Below, piece by piece: positions 1 to 15,575 of a stretch of 64,000 bases of DNA. Made by a program: the position numbers and the translations under genes. The notes under the pieces are model-generated. The model was not told where the DNA came from, made no database searches, and saw only the letters and a program-made list of their open reading frames with translations. Every line of letters begins with the position of its first letter. Position 1 is the stretch's first letter. Location: assembly GCA_034509425.1 (NCBI GenBank), contig JAVTVJ010000992.1:206001-270000 (forward strand). Reading direction: 5' to 3'. This DNA comes from Eopsaltria australis (taxonomy: Eukaryota > Chordata > Aves > Passeriformes > Petroicidae).

Positions 1-424
1 ATCCATCTTCTTGCTCTCCTATACAGTTATTCGTTGTAAATTAGGAAATCGTGGACCGAGCTCGCTGCACAAATTATGCTCAAAAAAAGAGAGCAGGGGC
101 AGAAATTCCTTTACATAAATATGATTAAAAAGTGGAATCTAAACCTCTAAAAATCCCCTCTCCTCCCTTTTTGCACACCCCCTTTTGGTACTGAAAAGAC
201 TCAGTGAGGTGTCCCCAAAATCTGGAGCATATGGGCCACCTCTCTGGGCTGCTTCCTCTCCTATCCATTGCACATCCCAACAAATTTAAACTTTCCTTCA
301 AATCCAGTTTATCTCCCAAAGAAAATCAGGTTCTTATGAAATGGATGAGTCTTTCTGGAAGTGTCAATTCTTCCCTTTTAGGATGAGGTGCCCGTCTGTT
401 CAGAAGGCAACAAAATGAACATCT

Positions 425-735
425 AAAACTGTCTGCAGCTCTGATCTCTGCTGTGGGACAGGGACAGCACCCAGGGAGCGGCTGGAGCTGGGCCAGGAGG
501 GATTTAGGGTGGATTTTAGGGCAAGGTTCTTCCCCCAGAGGGTGCTGGGCACTGCCCAGGCTCCCCAGGGAATGGGCACGGCCCCGAGGCTGCCAGAGCT
601 CCAGGAGCCTTTGGACAGCGCTGCCAGGGATGCCCAGGCTGGGATTGTTGGGGGGCTGGGCAGGGCCAGGGCTGGCACTGGATGATCCCTGGGGGTTTAT
701 TCCCACTCCGGACATTCCAAGATTCCATGATCCTG
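425..735 (+). mobile_element. CR1 LINE fragment (3' part)
   Basis: The text matches the 3' half of avian CR1: 'gctggagctgggccaggagg', 'aaggttcttcccccagaggg', 'gggcactgcccaggctcccc', and a tail 'gacattccaagattccatga'. It is in sense orientation on the plus strand, opposite to SIM2. It is truncated at the 5' end, as usual for CR1, and has no intact coding frame. The copy at 20405-20850 is very similar, suggesting the same subfamily. Confidence 0.9.
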
Positions 736-1107
736 CAGGACATCCAAAACCCCACCCTCCATGTCAAAAGCCACTGCTATTTGGAGTTTGAAATCTCACT
801 TAGATATCAGCTTTTTGCCTCATCCTTGCTGGTGTTCCTTCCACTCCTACATTTCTACGTGGAATTCTTTATAGAATGAGGGTGTGCAGATCTACATACA
901 GTTAAAAAAATCATGAGGAGTGTGTGTGTAAATCTATAAACACATCTAGAAAATATAAAGCCATTTGTATTTTTTAAGCACAATTTATCACTCCAAGTTG
1001 AAAGTCTTGGAGTGGCTACTCAAAGATTCTGTTCTAAAAATATTAATAATCATCTCTATGCCGTGGATTTACTATTTCTTGGTGTTCTATAATTGTGGAA
1101 GATCCTC

Positions 1108-1255
1108 TATAGTTGTGCTGCCCCATCCCTGGAAGTGTCCAAGGCCAGCTTGGACAGGGTTTGGAGCAGCCTGGATTAGTGGAAGGTGTCCTTGTCCATG
1201 GAAGGGGTGATTCCTTTCAACCCAAACCATTCCGTGTTTCTATGATTTGGTGACT
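1108..1255 (+). mobile_element. CR1 LINE 3' end fragment
   Basis: 'ccctggaagtgtccaaggcc' through 'gtttggagcagcctggatta' to 'caacccaaaccattccgtgt' is the terminal CR1 3' region in sense orientation, ending in the imperfect 'tctatgattt' type repeat. It is diverged, so an older insertion than the 425-735 copy. Confidence 0.85.
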
Positions 1256-3839
1256 CATTCTAAAATCCAAATGGTCCCATTCCAGGAAATGATCTTTACA
1301 TTTTAGCCATGTAACAGGTAATTTTTGGAATGAGGTCTGGGCTTTTCAGAGCTAGGTCTTTGTGCTGGTTTAATGAGCACGTTTTCCATTTGTTCAAAAT
1401 GCTTTGCTGCACTCAGTCTTCCGAAAGAGAAATTAATGCTGTCATGGATCACGAACTGAAACAAAGTTCTTCCCTGTGCTTTGGGACCAGTTTTGGCTTT
1501 CCTCCTCTCTCCCTGATTTTTTTTTAAATCCCTGCAGTTAAGACAGTGTTTGAAAAGATGTGAAAACCACTGAGGGCTCCAGTGTTCAGCTTTCCTTCCT
1601 AATTATATGGATTAACCAATATTTCTCCGGGGATGGGGGAGGACTCCGTGTCTCCTGCTTTTTTAGCAATCTGGGACAAGTCTGCCCTTGGCTGAGGGAC
1701 AGTAACTGAGCCAGTGAGTGAGCTCAGCTTCCATCTGGCTCTGTTTGATGCTGAAAAGGAAACCTCAGGAACGGGAGTGAGGCAAATCCACCACCCAGAC
1801 AATCTGTGCAGGGTCAGGCTTCTTGGTGGCCTCTGCTGCAGCCCAAGGGGAGGATTCCGTGGCTTCAGCGCTGGCTCTGGGATGTGCCCTCTGTTTCTGG
1901 GTGTTCCAGTGCTGTGGCTCTCTCCTGCTTTTGCAGGGAAGCTGGAAAAGGCTCTGGGCTGTCAGACAGGACTGTTTTAAAAAGCTCCACCAGGCTCCCG
2001 GGCGTGTGGCTGGGAGTTCCCAGCCTGCACTGAAGGGTAACACTCCAAGAAATGGATTTCTTGGTTCCACACTGGCAGCAGATCCTGCTTTAGCTGCCCT
2101 GGCATGTCATGGGCACAGCCCCTGGGCAGGGCACTGTGCCCAGCAGACTCCTTTATTTTTGTTTTTGACCTCTTAAAATCTGGTGCTGCTCTGCCAGAAG
2201 CTTTGAGTGCTGGGGGAGCAGAAGCAGAGCCAACACCAGAGATGGGGGAACTGTGCTTTGCTAAAAAATAACCCTATAAATACATAGGGTGACTTCCATG
2301 GAGCGGGAGAAGAGTTTGGTGGGGCCAAGGCACAGAGACCTGAACCCTGTTAAAGATCCTGAGGGAAGAGCAGGGATGTTGCAACACATGGGATGCCCAA
2401 AATGCCCCTCACAATGGTAGAAACCAAGGGTTTTCTCTGAGGCCACAAAGATGTTTTGTCTCCCTGTGCTGTACTTTAGAATGCAGGATCCTTGGGCAGG
2501 GCCTCGTTATTTGTGTGGCCACATTTCAGGGCAAACACTGTGTGTATTAATGGGGCTCTAGAAATAAACAACATCAGTTGAAACACCACAAGTGTTTTCC
2601 TGGAGTTGGAAACCAATCAAATGTTTCAAGCAGGAAATTCTCCCTGCTGCCAGCACACCTTAGGCAAATATTCCCATCTACATTTCCCCCCTAGCTTGAT
2701 GTTCTTGTTCTACCCCTCCTAACTTGTTCCCCTCACTGTTTCCTTTGTTTTATCCTCTGTGCTGCCTCACTCAGAGTTCAGCTGCTTCAGGTCTTCAGTT
2801 TGAGATTTTTTTTCTCCTTTTCAAAAAAAGCAAATGGTTATCCTAGTTTAGGGTTGCTTATATATATTTTTTTTTCCCTTAATACCCTTATTAGGTGTAA
2901 GATGTTTCTCTTTGGATTTCTGCATCAGGTGACACTTCATCATCAGATTGCTTTATAGAACGGTACAACAAACCTGCCAACCTTTTACTGTTCATGTTCC
3001 TGAGCCATTTGCTGCTGGATGCTGGGGGAGCTCTCTCAGTGCTCCCCAGAGGGACTTTGTGCACTTTACATCTGGTTTAATAATTCCCATTACTTGGTAT
3101 TCCAACCATGACCCTGCACTGTTCCCACTGCTGCCCAAGCATTACTCATTATTTTGTGCTTCTTGGGATTTATCTGCTTTCATAAATTCCTATGCATGGC
3201 TCACATCTTTCTTCTGTTTTTAGAGTTTACAGTGATTTATCTTTAATCTACAGAACTGCTCTTGGTATCCTATTTAGTTGAGGGGTTTTTTTCTCCTCGT
3301 GGAAGGATGTGGTGGGCAATTCAGTGACCATGATTTGTCTCTCCATTTAAAACTCCAGTCGTACATGGATCAAACTGGCAGCCCCAGAATTACCCACCCT
3401 GCTGCTCTAAAGGGGAAAACTGTTTTCCAGAGGTGATTGTGGCTCTCGTGGCATCCTCTCTGTGCTGCTTGATGAAGGGATTTCAAATAGTCTGCTGGAA
3501 ATACTGAGTTTATTTTGAACAGGTCAACAGTCACATCCAGATGAGGCTGTCACCACTACAAAGAGGGTGTCCCTGACAGGATATTCCACGTGCCCTGGTC
3601 ATTCTTGTCCCCAGTTTTCAGTGGTCCAGAGTGTTCAGTAATGTTTTGGTAAATCTGAACTCACTTTAAAGCTCAGCTTTTGCTTTCCCAGGTGGAGCAC
3701 GCCCTGCCACCGGTGGAATTCAGCGCTTGGAATTTCAGCCAAGCACAGCTACAACCTCCTTGATCTTCCAGCTCCTCATGAATAGCACACACTAAGGGAA
3801 GAAGGAAGCCTAAAAGAAGGATTTGACTCTGGCTGCTTC

Positions 3840-4230
3840 CAGCCTACAGGAGCAATCTGGAAAAAAAATTCCCCGCCATTGGTTTTTGGATGTCATCTTT
3901 GCCTCGTATGGGCTGCAGCAAACGGAGCCAAATCCAGAGTTCAGCCATTGCCTCAATTTGCTTTTCAAATTAATGTGCTACTGAATGAACTCCTTCCCAG
4001 ACCCAGATGTTTGAAGATATGATTAGTGGCTCTGCTGGAAGATGGGAAATTATTAAATGTGTCGTTTTTTTCCTGACAATCCGTTCCCCGAACCTCATCC
4101 ACATGCTATTAATGAATGTCCCTCCTAGGAGTTTTTAGGGATTGCATTCCCTTCAAACACAGGATGATTATTACTAACATATTTCAGAGGAATGCAGAGC
4201 TGCTGCATAGTTTTTGTGTTAACAGCAGAG
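3840..4230. promoter_or_regulatory. Candidate conserved noncoding element in intron 7
   Basis: This is a non-repetitive stretch with CpGs otherwise rare in this intron and homeodomain-like cores (caaattaatgtg, tgctattaatgaatg). It has no coding frame. Conservation is inferred from composition and motif content only. Confidence 0.25.
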
Positions 4231-4574
4231 GCAAGTGAAGTTCAGATTTTCCCCTCTCACTCGCTTGCTCTTTGGTTTTTCTTTTCCTTCAACGGATCAC
4301 AATCTCCAGTCGATTCCAAATATTCCAAATAGCCTGGATCCCCTCAGTACAAAGATAAAACTGGCCAGAGGAGTTGGTTTGGGTGGGGTTTTTTTTTCAG
4401 AAGCACAGAATATTAAGTATCCAGCTTATTTACACAATTAATGGTTTCCTTCAGTGATAGCCAAGAACTTTTGGAAATCTGTCTCCAGTCAAGATTTGGA
4501 AGGGATTTTTTTCTGCTTTCCAGCACGGTGCTTGTTGTCTGCAAAACTTCTCTCTGTACTAAAAGTATTTCAAA

Positions 4575-8570
<3,996 letters not shown>

Positions 8571-8770
8571 CTGGAGTCAAGGAATATCAATTTCAAGTCC
8601 AAACTGGCTCTGAACATGAACATGTTGCTGTGGAGCTTGATCTCAGTGATGGCACTGGGAGGCAAGGACTGGCCCACGGCCACCAGCCCAACGATTTGGT
8701 AGCAGGAGTCGTACAGGGACATATCCAGCATGTACTGGCGGATCTTCAAGTAGCCACTGCAGTGGATCAC
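8571..8770 (-). CDS. SIM2: SIM2 coding exon 6 (PAS-A/PAS-B linker and start of PAS-B)
   Basis: This 200-nt exon encodes residues 182-247 plus two bases of Arg248. It begins [20 protein letters not shown] and continues through [20 protein letters not shown] to [18 protein letters not shown]. The [19 protein letters not shown] stretch opens PAS-B. The acceptor is TTTTTTTCCAG|GT and the donor CTCCAG|GTGAGC. The reading [16 protein letters not shown] separates SIM2 from SIM1 (QYSLDMSPFDGCYQNV, from memory). No frameshift or stop is present. Confidence 0.97.
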
Positions 8771-8879
8771 CTGGAAAAAAAGGGAAGACACACTCAAAAT
8801 CTGATGGAGAAACCCCAAATCTGCTGCCTCAATGAGCTTAGGAAGAAATCCCCACCTATGAAATGAAATTGTGGGTCGT

Positions 8880-9320
8880 GTGTTGATTGGAGTTAATTTG
8901 TAGATAGAGATTAGGGCTCGGTAAATGCGGTTTTGTGTTTGCTGACGGCGTGGTTAATCCACAATTAAAGCACCTCCTCTCTGGGGACTGCCTAATTGCT
9001 TTCTAATTAATGCTTTAAGCCCCTTGATGCAGATTGCTTGTAGATGCAGCCAGAATTCTTGTTCATTGATGAAAATAAATCTGGAAGTTGCTGTTTTTGA
9101 AAATGTCCATCTCTCTCCCACACAAATTCGAAGATTAATAAAAACATTTACATTTTAACGAGTTATTAATCTGATATAAATAAAGGCACTTCTTAAAAAA
9201 GGCTCTTTAAAAACCCAGTGGGTATTGGTGCCTCATAATGCAATAAAAATTAACTGATGTTTATGCAAATACACAAGAAATGAGTTTTAAATTCTCTGCT
9301 CAAGATCAGAGGGGTTGTTT
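8880..9320. promoter_or_regulatory. Candidate conserved enhancer-like element in intron 5
   Basis: This is a unique AT-rich stretch with several developmental factor cores: CTAATTGCTTTCTAATTAAT at 8992-9011 (paired homeodomain sites), acaattaaag at 8961, gttattaatctg, and a perfect POU octamer ATGCAAAT at 9263-9270. It lacks repeats and open frames and begins about 110 bp from exon 6. Enhancer function is inference. Confidence 0.35.
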
Positions 9321-10324
9321 TGTTTTTTTTTTGACACGTGACCAAGCTCAGATGCTGAGCTCAGATTTCGGGATCCCTGTGCACAATCACTGCTCACAGA
9401 GGTGATAATGACAGTGTTAGACTGTAAAAATTCAGTGTCAGCTAAAGGGGAGGGGGGAATATAACCTGGGGACTACTCCAGGCCAGGAGATTTATTTAGT
9501 GTGGTGCTGGTGGTCAGAAATCACCAGTGCCCCTGCCAATTTTCTGGTCCAAGCAGCAAGAATATCACAACCTTTAGTTGAATTTCTTTATTTATTTTGG
9601 TCCTGTGGAAAGGGATTAATTTTCAGCGTATTTAGTGCTCTAAACAACCTCCCAAACATCACCTGGACATTGGCTCCTCCTGTTTAACTTTCCTCCTCTC
9701 CAGACATCCAGGGATTTCAATGTTTAGCAAAAGTACATCTTTCAAAAGAAGATTTCTCAGCAGATCTCAATTCCCAAATCTCTTGCCCCATGAGTTTTTT
9801 CTGTGCTCCAGCTAATGAGGTGATTTCTTAAAAATTAAGTCCTGGCTTTAAGCACAGTCAAAAGGAATACATTTAGGCCTAGATCTCTCCAGAGGGAAGA
9901 ACCCTTTGATTTTCACTGTGCAAACCTTTAATAGTGAGCCAAAGGAAGTGATGCCTCTGATTAACAGTGATAATTGGGAATTAAAAAACCCCAAAAAGCC
10001 CCAAAGCCACTCAGAAATCCCACGATTGTGAGCTCCACTCTTTCACCTGATTTCAGATTCAGCTTTGGGACAGAACCATTTCTGCTGGGGAGCAGCTGAG
10101 CAAACAGGGCTCAGTGAGATGAGGAATTATCAGTGCAGGTAGGGAGGGAGGAGGGCAAACAAGATCCAGGTCTGCACCTTGAGCACATTCCTGCACAGAG
10201 CTCTGCTCCTCTCCCAGCCTCTGCTTTTTGGGTTTTGAACCACTCAAAGTGAATCCCCAGCACAATGAGTGGGAATGACCCTCCCTGATGGAGGCAGAGC
10301 AAACCTGGGCAGCTCAAAGAGCAG
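9321..10324. other. Intron 5 noncoding DNA
   Basis: Unique sequence with a T run at 9320-9331; nothing else recognised before the 25-bp array. Confidence 0.5.
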
Positions 10325-11165
10325 CAAATGCAAAGCTGAAAATAAAAATTACCTGGAAAGCTGAAAATAAAAACTGCCTGGAAAGCTGAAAATAAAATCT
10401 GCCTGGAAAGCTGAAATTAAAAATTACCTGAACAGCTGAAAATAAAAACTGCCTGGAAAGCTGAAAATTAAAACTACCTTCACATCTGAGAATAAAAATG
10501 ATCTGTAAAGCTGAAAATCAAGCTACCTGTAAAGCTGAAAATAAAAATTACCTGGAGATTTGAAAATAAAAATCACCTGCAGATCTGGAAAAAAACCTTA
10601 CCTGTAAAGGTGAAAGTAAAAACTACCTGCAAATCTGAAAATAAAAACTGCCTGCACATCTGAAAATAAAAACTACTCCAAATCTAAAAGTTAAAACTGC
10701 CCACAATCTGAAAATAAAAATTGACTGCAAATCTGAGAATAAGAACTACCTGTAAAGCTGAAAATAGAAACTACCTACACATCTGGAAAAAAAATTACTT
10801 CTAAAGGTGAAAATTAAAACTACCTGTAAATCTGAAAATAAAAACTACCTGCAAATCTGAAAATAAGAATTACCTGTAAAGCTGAAAATAAAAACTGCCT
10901 GCACATTATAAAATAAAAACTGCCTGCAAATCTGAAAATAAAAATTACCTGTAAAGCTGAAAATAAAAACTGCCTGCAAATCTGAAAATAAAAACTACTG
11001 CAAATCTGAAAAGAAAAATTACCTGCACATCTGAAAAGAAAAACTACTGAAATATGAAAATAAAAATTACTGCACATCTGAAAATAAGAACTGCCTGCAA
11101 CTTTGAAAAGAAAACTGCCTGTAAAGATGAAAATAAAACCTTCCTGCACATCTGAAAATAAAAGC
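10325..11165 (-). repeat. 25-bp minisatellite with splice-like units in intron 5
   Basis: About 33 diverged copies of a 25-bp unit, plus-strand ctgaaaataaaaactgcctg plus about five bases. On the SIM2 sense strand each unit reads as a pyrimidine-rich acceptor (TTTTTATTTTCAG), an 8-nt spacer, then a donor-like CAG|GTAATT or CAG|GTAGTT; roughly 15 units have GT and most others GC at the donor position. Unit length is nearly constant at 25 bp with a few one- or two-base deletions. There are no spacers between repeats, so it is not CRISPR-like. Confidence 0.9.
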
Positions 11166-11711
11166 CACCCAAATGACAGCTGTTATTCTACGACTTCAGT
11201 GTTTGCTGTGGCTTCTGGTTTCATGTAATAGATTTTTAAAAACCATACAAACTGTAAGGTTTATAAACAGACTGGGTGGTTTAGGACAATCCCACCCTGA
11301 GGGGATGGCAAGGGTTGGGTGTTTTTAATGCTGAGCCCAGGAGGTGCCTTGTGCGAGTGGGTGGGAGCTGGAAAATTTCCAAATTCCGTGCCTGGGTTCC
11401 TGCCTCACCTGCCTCAGTTCCATGAGGGAATTAAACCGAGCTGGGAGCTCTCCTGGCAGCTCTGGGCTGGGTTTTAGATAATTCCCAGCCTGGCAGAACG
11501 GGGACAAAGGTGGGGGAGTGTGTCACAAAGTTTAAATTTGAATTGTTGAGGGGGTTTGCAATCAGCATTGTGGCATTTTGGGGATCATTTCTGATTCTTT
11601 TCATCACAAAATTTGCTCTCAGCAACATATAAGTAAAAAAAAAACCCAAATAAACATCTAAATAAATAAACTTATCAATTGTCAAATATTTCAGTAATTT
11701 AGGTATGTTAC
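11166..11711. other. Intron 5 sequence next to exon 5
   Basis: 546 bp of unique noncoding DNA between the 25-bp array and the exon 5 donor, with an A run at 11635-11644. No feature recognised. Confidence 0.5.
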
Positions 11712-11797
11712 CTTGTAGCCACTGCACGTCAGCCCCGCATTCCTCTTGGCCAGGACACACTTCATCCTCAGGAAAAAGGATCTCTCGATTTCATACT
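11712..11797 (-). CDS. SIM2: SIM2 coding exon 5 (end of PAS-A)
   Basis: This 86-nt exon completes Glu153 and encodes residues 154-181: [20 protein letters not shown], then GLTCSGYK. It holds the last beta strands of [12 protein letters not shown] is SIM2-like (SIM1 has GLTCGGYK, from memory). The acceptor is TTGTGCTTTCAG|AG and the donor TACAAG|GTAACA. The AAAGG pentanucleotide array begins about 230 bp upstream of the acceptor in intron 4, and the 25-bp splice-like array begins about 550 bp downstream in intron 5, so this short exon sits between two repeat arrays. Confidence 0.96.
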
Positions 11798-12029
11798 CTG
11801 AAAGCACAAAGCACAAAACACACTGCTTATTTATTTATGTATTTATTCCTGGAGATTCCAAATCTGTCCAAAACTTTGCCTTTCCCAGGGGTGTTGATGT
11901 TCCAGCTTCAGACAGGGACAGAAATCAGCTTTTCTCCTTTCCCACTCCATCCCTGCCCTCAGGATTTATTTCACCTTATTTTAGGATTCCCTGTGAAAAT
12001 TGGACAATTCAGCACGATTAAGTCTCCAA

Positions 12030-12350
12030 ATTTCTGGGAAGAAAGGAAAGGAAAAAGGAAAAGAAAAAGGAAAAGAAAAAGGAAAGGAAAAAAAAAGGAA
12101 AGGGAAGAGGAAAGGGGAGAGGAAAGGGGAGAGGAAAGGGGAGAGGAAAGGGAAAGGGAAAAGGAAAGGGAAAGGGAAAGGGAAAAGGAAAGGGAAAAGG
12201 AAAGGGAAGGAAAGGGAAGGAAAGGAAAGGAAAGGAAAGGAAAGGAAAGGAAAGGAAAGGAAAGGAAAGGAAAGGAAAGGAAAGGAAAGGAAAGGAAAGG
12301 AAAGGAAAGGAAAGGAAAGGAAAGGAAAGGAAAGGAAAGGAAAGGAAAGG
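12030..12350. repeat. Purine-rich pentanucleotide array (AAAGG)n
   Basis: This starts as an imperfect mixture of ggaaaa, ggagag and ggaaag units and becomes about 30 perfect AAAGG units from about 12200 to 12350. All purines are on the plus strand, so the SIM2 transcript carries CCTTT repeats in intron 4, beginning about 230 bp from the exon 5 acceptor. Any open frame here (Gly-Lys-Glu-Arg repeats) is a simple-repeat artefact. Confidence 0.97.
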
Positions 12351-14444
12351 AGCCCAGGGAAATGAAGAGAATCTCCAAATGAATGAAAAACAAGGAAATT
12401 TAGTGGGTTTGTAATGATTTGAGTGCTCGTGGCTGGGCATGCCCACACCTCCTGGGCTCCACGTGCAGTGTCAGTACCTGACTTCCCAAACCATCCCGGG
12501 AGGTTGCTTTTAAACAAATATCCTCATGGATAACCTCCAAAATGGTTTAAAGTTCATGGGGTTTATTGCTCAGGTACACACAGAATTTCTGCTAAGAGTA
12601 TGAGGCAGGAATGTTCTGATAATAATGATATTAGTAATAATGATGTAATAATAATGATATTATTATCTGCAATGTTAATTGCTCTCATTAACAGCTCAGA
12701 CACCACGAATAATTCCGATTTGTTACTGAAGGTTTCAGTTTAGCAGAACTATTTTAGGACAAGGAAGAAACCCCATTTAGTGCATCTGTGAATAGGAAAA
12801 TCAGGGAGGGAGAAGGGTTCTCAGCTTTGTCCTAACTCCCCGCAGGGTTTTAACCAAAATCCACTGTCATCAGTTGGGATCTTTCTTTAATTTGATTTAA
12901 TTGCTGAGTTTTGTGATTTTTTTCCCCCCCATTCACCCCTCCTGGCCACACACCTGCAGTGGTTTGAGCCTCACACCCCTGCCTGAAACCAACACTTTCT
13001 CTACATTAAATTCTGGGCTTAAAGGTACAACCTCAGAAAAGGGATTTAGCAAGGAGGGGAAAGAAATGCTCCCTGAGCATTTCAATTTCCCATTTATCTA
13101 ATTAAATTAGATTAATTTATCTAATTAAAATTAGATCCCTGTGGGGAAAAGCAGGCAATTGAAGGAGCTGACACATCCCCTGTAGAGGTTTAAATACACA
13201 TTTAGACATTGGGTGGGGGAAAACCACCCAGCACAGATTTGCTGGTGCTGAAGCCTCATCCCACGAGTCAGGAATGGATCTGGAATCTGGGAATATCCAT
13301 GGAATTCATGGATTCAGCAGGAATTCAACATCTGGACACAATCCTGTGCCCTGTGCTCTGGGATGGCCCTGCTGGGGCAGGGAGGTGACACCAAACCCCT
13401 CCCACAACCCCTGGATGTGCAAGATTGTGAATTAATATCCATAATAAATTAATATTCATATTAATTTTTCTAGTGTGACCCCCCCACAGCCAGCACCCTC
13501 AAAAGTATCAGAAATGGGCAACAAAGCAAAAAAACCCAAACCAAAACCCCAAATAAACCCAAATAAAAATAAAAAACCACAAAACTGAGATTAAATTTGC
13601 AATTGTAAAGCTGATTTCCTGGGAGGTACAATCCTGGAATCCTGCAGGATGCTGCCACATCCCCCAATTTCATGCAAGACTTCAAATATCACATCCAGGC
13701 TGTACCTGATGCAATAAAATTCTCCACTCGGATGAGGATGATGTAGGAAAAATGGGGTATTAAGAGCTTTAGCAAACAAAGAGGGAGCAACTGAATATTC
13801 AAATAGGAGAAATCACAGCTAAGTTTGGAAAAAAATTTTAAAAATAACAACATGCAGCATCAAGACTTAATAATGAAATTATTGCTATCACTTGGGGTTC
13901 TTTCAACAAATGTGTGAGCCCAGAGAGAATTTTGGGCTGTCAGGAAGGTAAAAGAGGATTGAAAAAGAAAGAAACCCAATGAAGTGCTGTGAGCTCTTAA
14001 AGGTCAAGAGATCTCTGGGTTAAGCACATGGATATGGAAGTCAAGAGAGAAAATAATGAAAAATAAAATGTTATGACTGAAGATCAATACAAGAAACAGT
14101 GAAGGGAAACAGCCTTCTTAATTATTAGAGAATATTCACCTCATAACTGAAGCTTGGCCACTGTGTTTGATTATTCAGGGGTGTTAATGATCTAAATGAA
14201 TCAGTGGAAATGATGTGAACAACTTTGCTCTGAGTGTTAAAAAATGTTCAAAATTCTATGTATAAATTATTTTATGCGTAAACTGTTCTATTCCTTAGAG
14301 AGAAAAGGTGAAACCAACAGGTTGCAGACATCAGCTGGTGAAGGAAGAGAACCAAAATAACCCTGGAGAGAGCAGAAAGTCTCACAGAGATGTTTCAGAT
14401 GGAACTGGGTGATTCTTGTAAGGCACTTCCAGCTCAGATACTTC
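12351..14444. other. Intron 4 noncoding DNA
   Basis: Unique sequence, with AATAATGATATTA-type tracts at 12617-12670, a small A/T palindrome-like run ctaattaaattagattaatt at 13098-13135, and an A/C-rich stretch near 13510-13575. No gene or transposon recognised. Confidence 0.5.
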
Positions 14445-14578
14445 TATTCTATTCTATTCTATTCTATTCTATTCTATTCTAGTCTATTCCTATTTCTATT
14501 TCTATTCCTATTCCTATTCATATTCTATTTTATTCTATTTTATTCCATTCCATTCCATTCCATTCCATTCCATCCATT
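14443..14578. repeat. ATTCT / ATTCC pentanucleotide array
   Basis: About ten TATTC units (14443-14488) pass into hexamer-like tatttc/tattcc variants and then about eight CATTC units (14540-14578). It directly abuts the 5' side of a CR1 fragment. Confidence 0.93.
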
Positions 14579-14583
14579 CTAAA

Positions 14584-14745
14584 TTGTGGATTTCCCATCC
14601 CTGGCAGTGCCCAAGGCCAGGTTGGACACTGGGGCTTGGAGCAGCCTGGGACAGTGGAATTGTCCCTGCTCATGGCCGGGGTGGCACTGAGTGATTTTTA
14701 AGGTCCCTCCCACCCCAAACCATTCCATGATTTTGTGATTCCATG
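14584..14745 (+). mobile_element. CR1 LINE 3' end fragment
   Basis: 'ccatccctggcagtgcccaa', 'gttggacactggggcttgga', 'gcagcctgggacagtggaat', then 'ccccaaaccattccatgatt' and 'ttgtgattccatg' match the CR1 3' terminus in sense orientation on the plus strand. Confidence 0.9.
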
Positions 14746-15165
14746 AAATCAGGGTCCATACCCATGTCCAGGATGCCCATTTCAAATGCACCACTGCATA
14801 TTTTTCACCCAAACCCATGTTTCCTTCATCAGACTCCCAGAAGTTTTTCTCTTCTAATAATTATTTCTATTCTAATAATTATTTCTGTTCTAATAATCAT
14901 CCCTCTATCACTTGCTCAGCTCACAGAGCTCCCTCCCTGAACTGATGGAGCTGAGTAGATTCAGTAAAAGCAATTAGTGAGGTAAAAATTCAGTGGTTTC
15001 ATTCAAACCCCAGCCCAGATTTGTCCAAACGCCCTCCCAGAGCTGAAACTCAGTGACCTGGGAATGAGAACACAGAAAATCCTTGCTGGGCTGGGCATAT
15101 AAAATTCAATTTCTTTCCCAGAACATCATTTCTACAAAGTGGCTCCTCTCCATTAATCCCTTTTC

Positions 15166-15575
15166 TTTTAACTTATCCTGCAAAACAGTCTGACTTTAAG
15201 GCAAGAATAAACCAGATTTTTTCTACTTCACAGATCTGTGTTTTCCTACTCTCACAAACAGAATAAACACCATGGTAAAAAAAAGGATTCTTGATATTTT
15301 GGGTGAAGAATTTGTGCGTTTTTTCACTCCTACTGCATGACTGCCAGGCAGGATTCTCTGAGTATTTCTTTTATTAACTTATACTGCAAAACAGTTTGAC
15401 TTTAAGGCAAGAATAAACCAGATTTTTCTATTTCTCAGATTTGTATTTTCATACTCTCACAAACAGAATAAACACCATGATAAAAAAAAGGATTCTTGAT
15501 ACTTTGGGTAAAGAATTTGTGCGTTTGTTCTCTCCTATTTCACGACTGCCAAGGAGGATTCTCTGAGCATTTCTC
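15166..15575. repeat. 205-bp tandem duplication
   Basis: Copy 1 (about 15166-15369) and copy 2 (about 15370-15575) share nearly the whole sequence, e.g. 'gactttaaggcaagaataaa', 'ctctcacaaacagaataaac', 'ggattcttgata' and 'agaatttgtgcgtt'. They differ at scattered positions, so the duplication is not very recent. No coding content. Confidence 0.9.

Larger units (their letters stand above)
736..4574. other. Intron 7 noncoding DNA
   Basis: Apart from the CR1 piece at 1108-1255 and a candidate conserved stretch at 3840-4230, I see only unique noncoding sequence with short T runs (2808-2880). No SIM2 exon 8 signal (a reverse-strand match to VTTKYYR) was found. Plus-strand open frames here are short and lack gene-like features. 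Confidence 0.6.

Noticed and set aside
10325..11165. CRISPR-like array
   Set aside because: The 25-bp units are contiguous with no unique spacers, and the DNA is eukaryotic intron.
12000..12517. Long Gly-Lys-Glu-Arg and Phe-Leu-Ser-Phe-Pro open frames
   Set aside because: All six frames of a pentanucleotide repeat are open; this is simple-sequence translation, as at 50741-51124.
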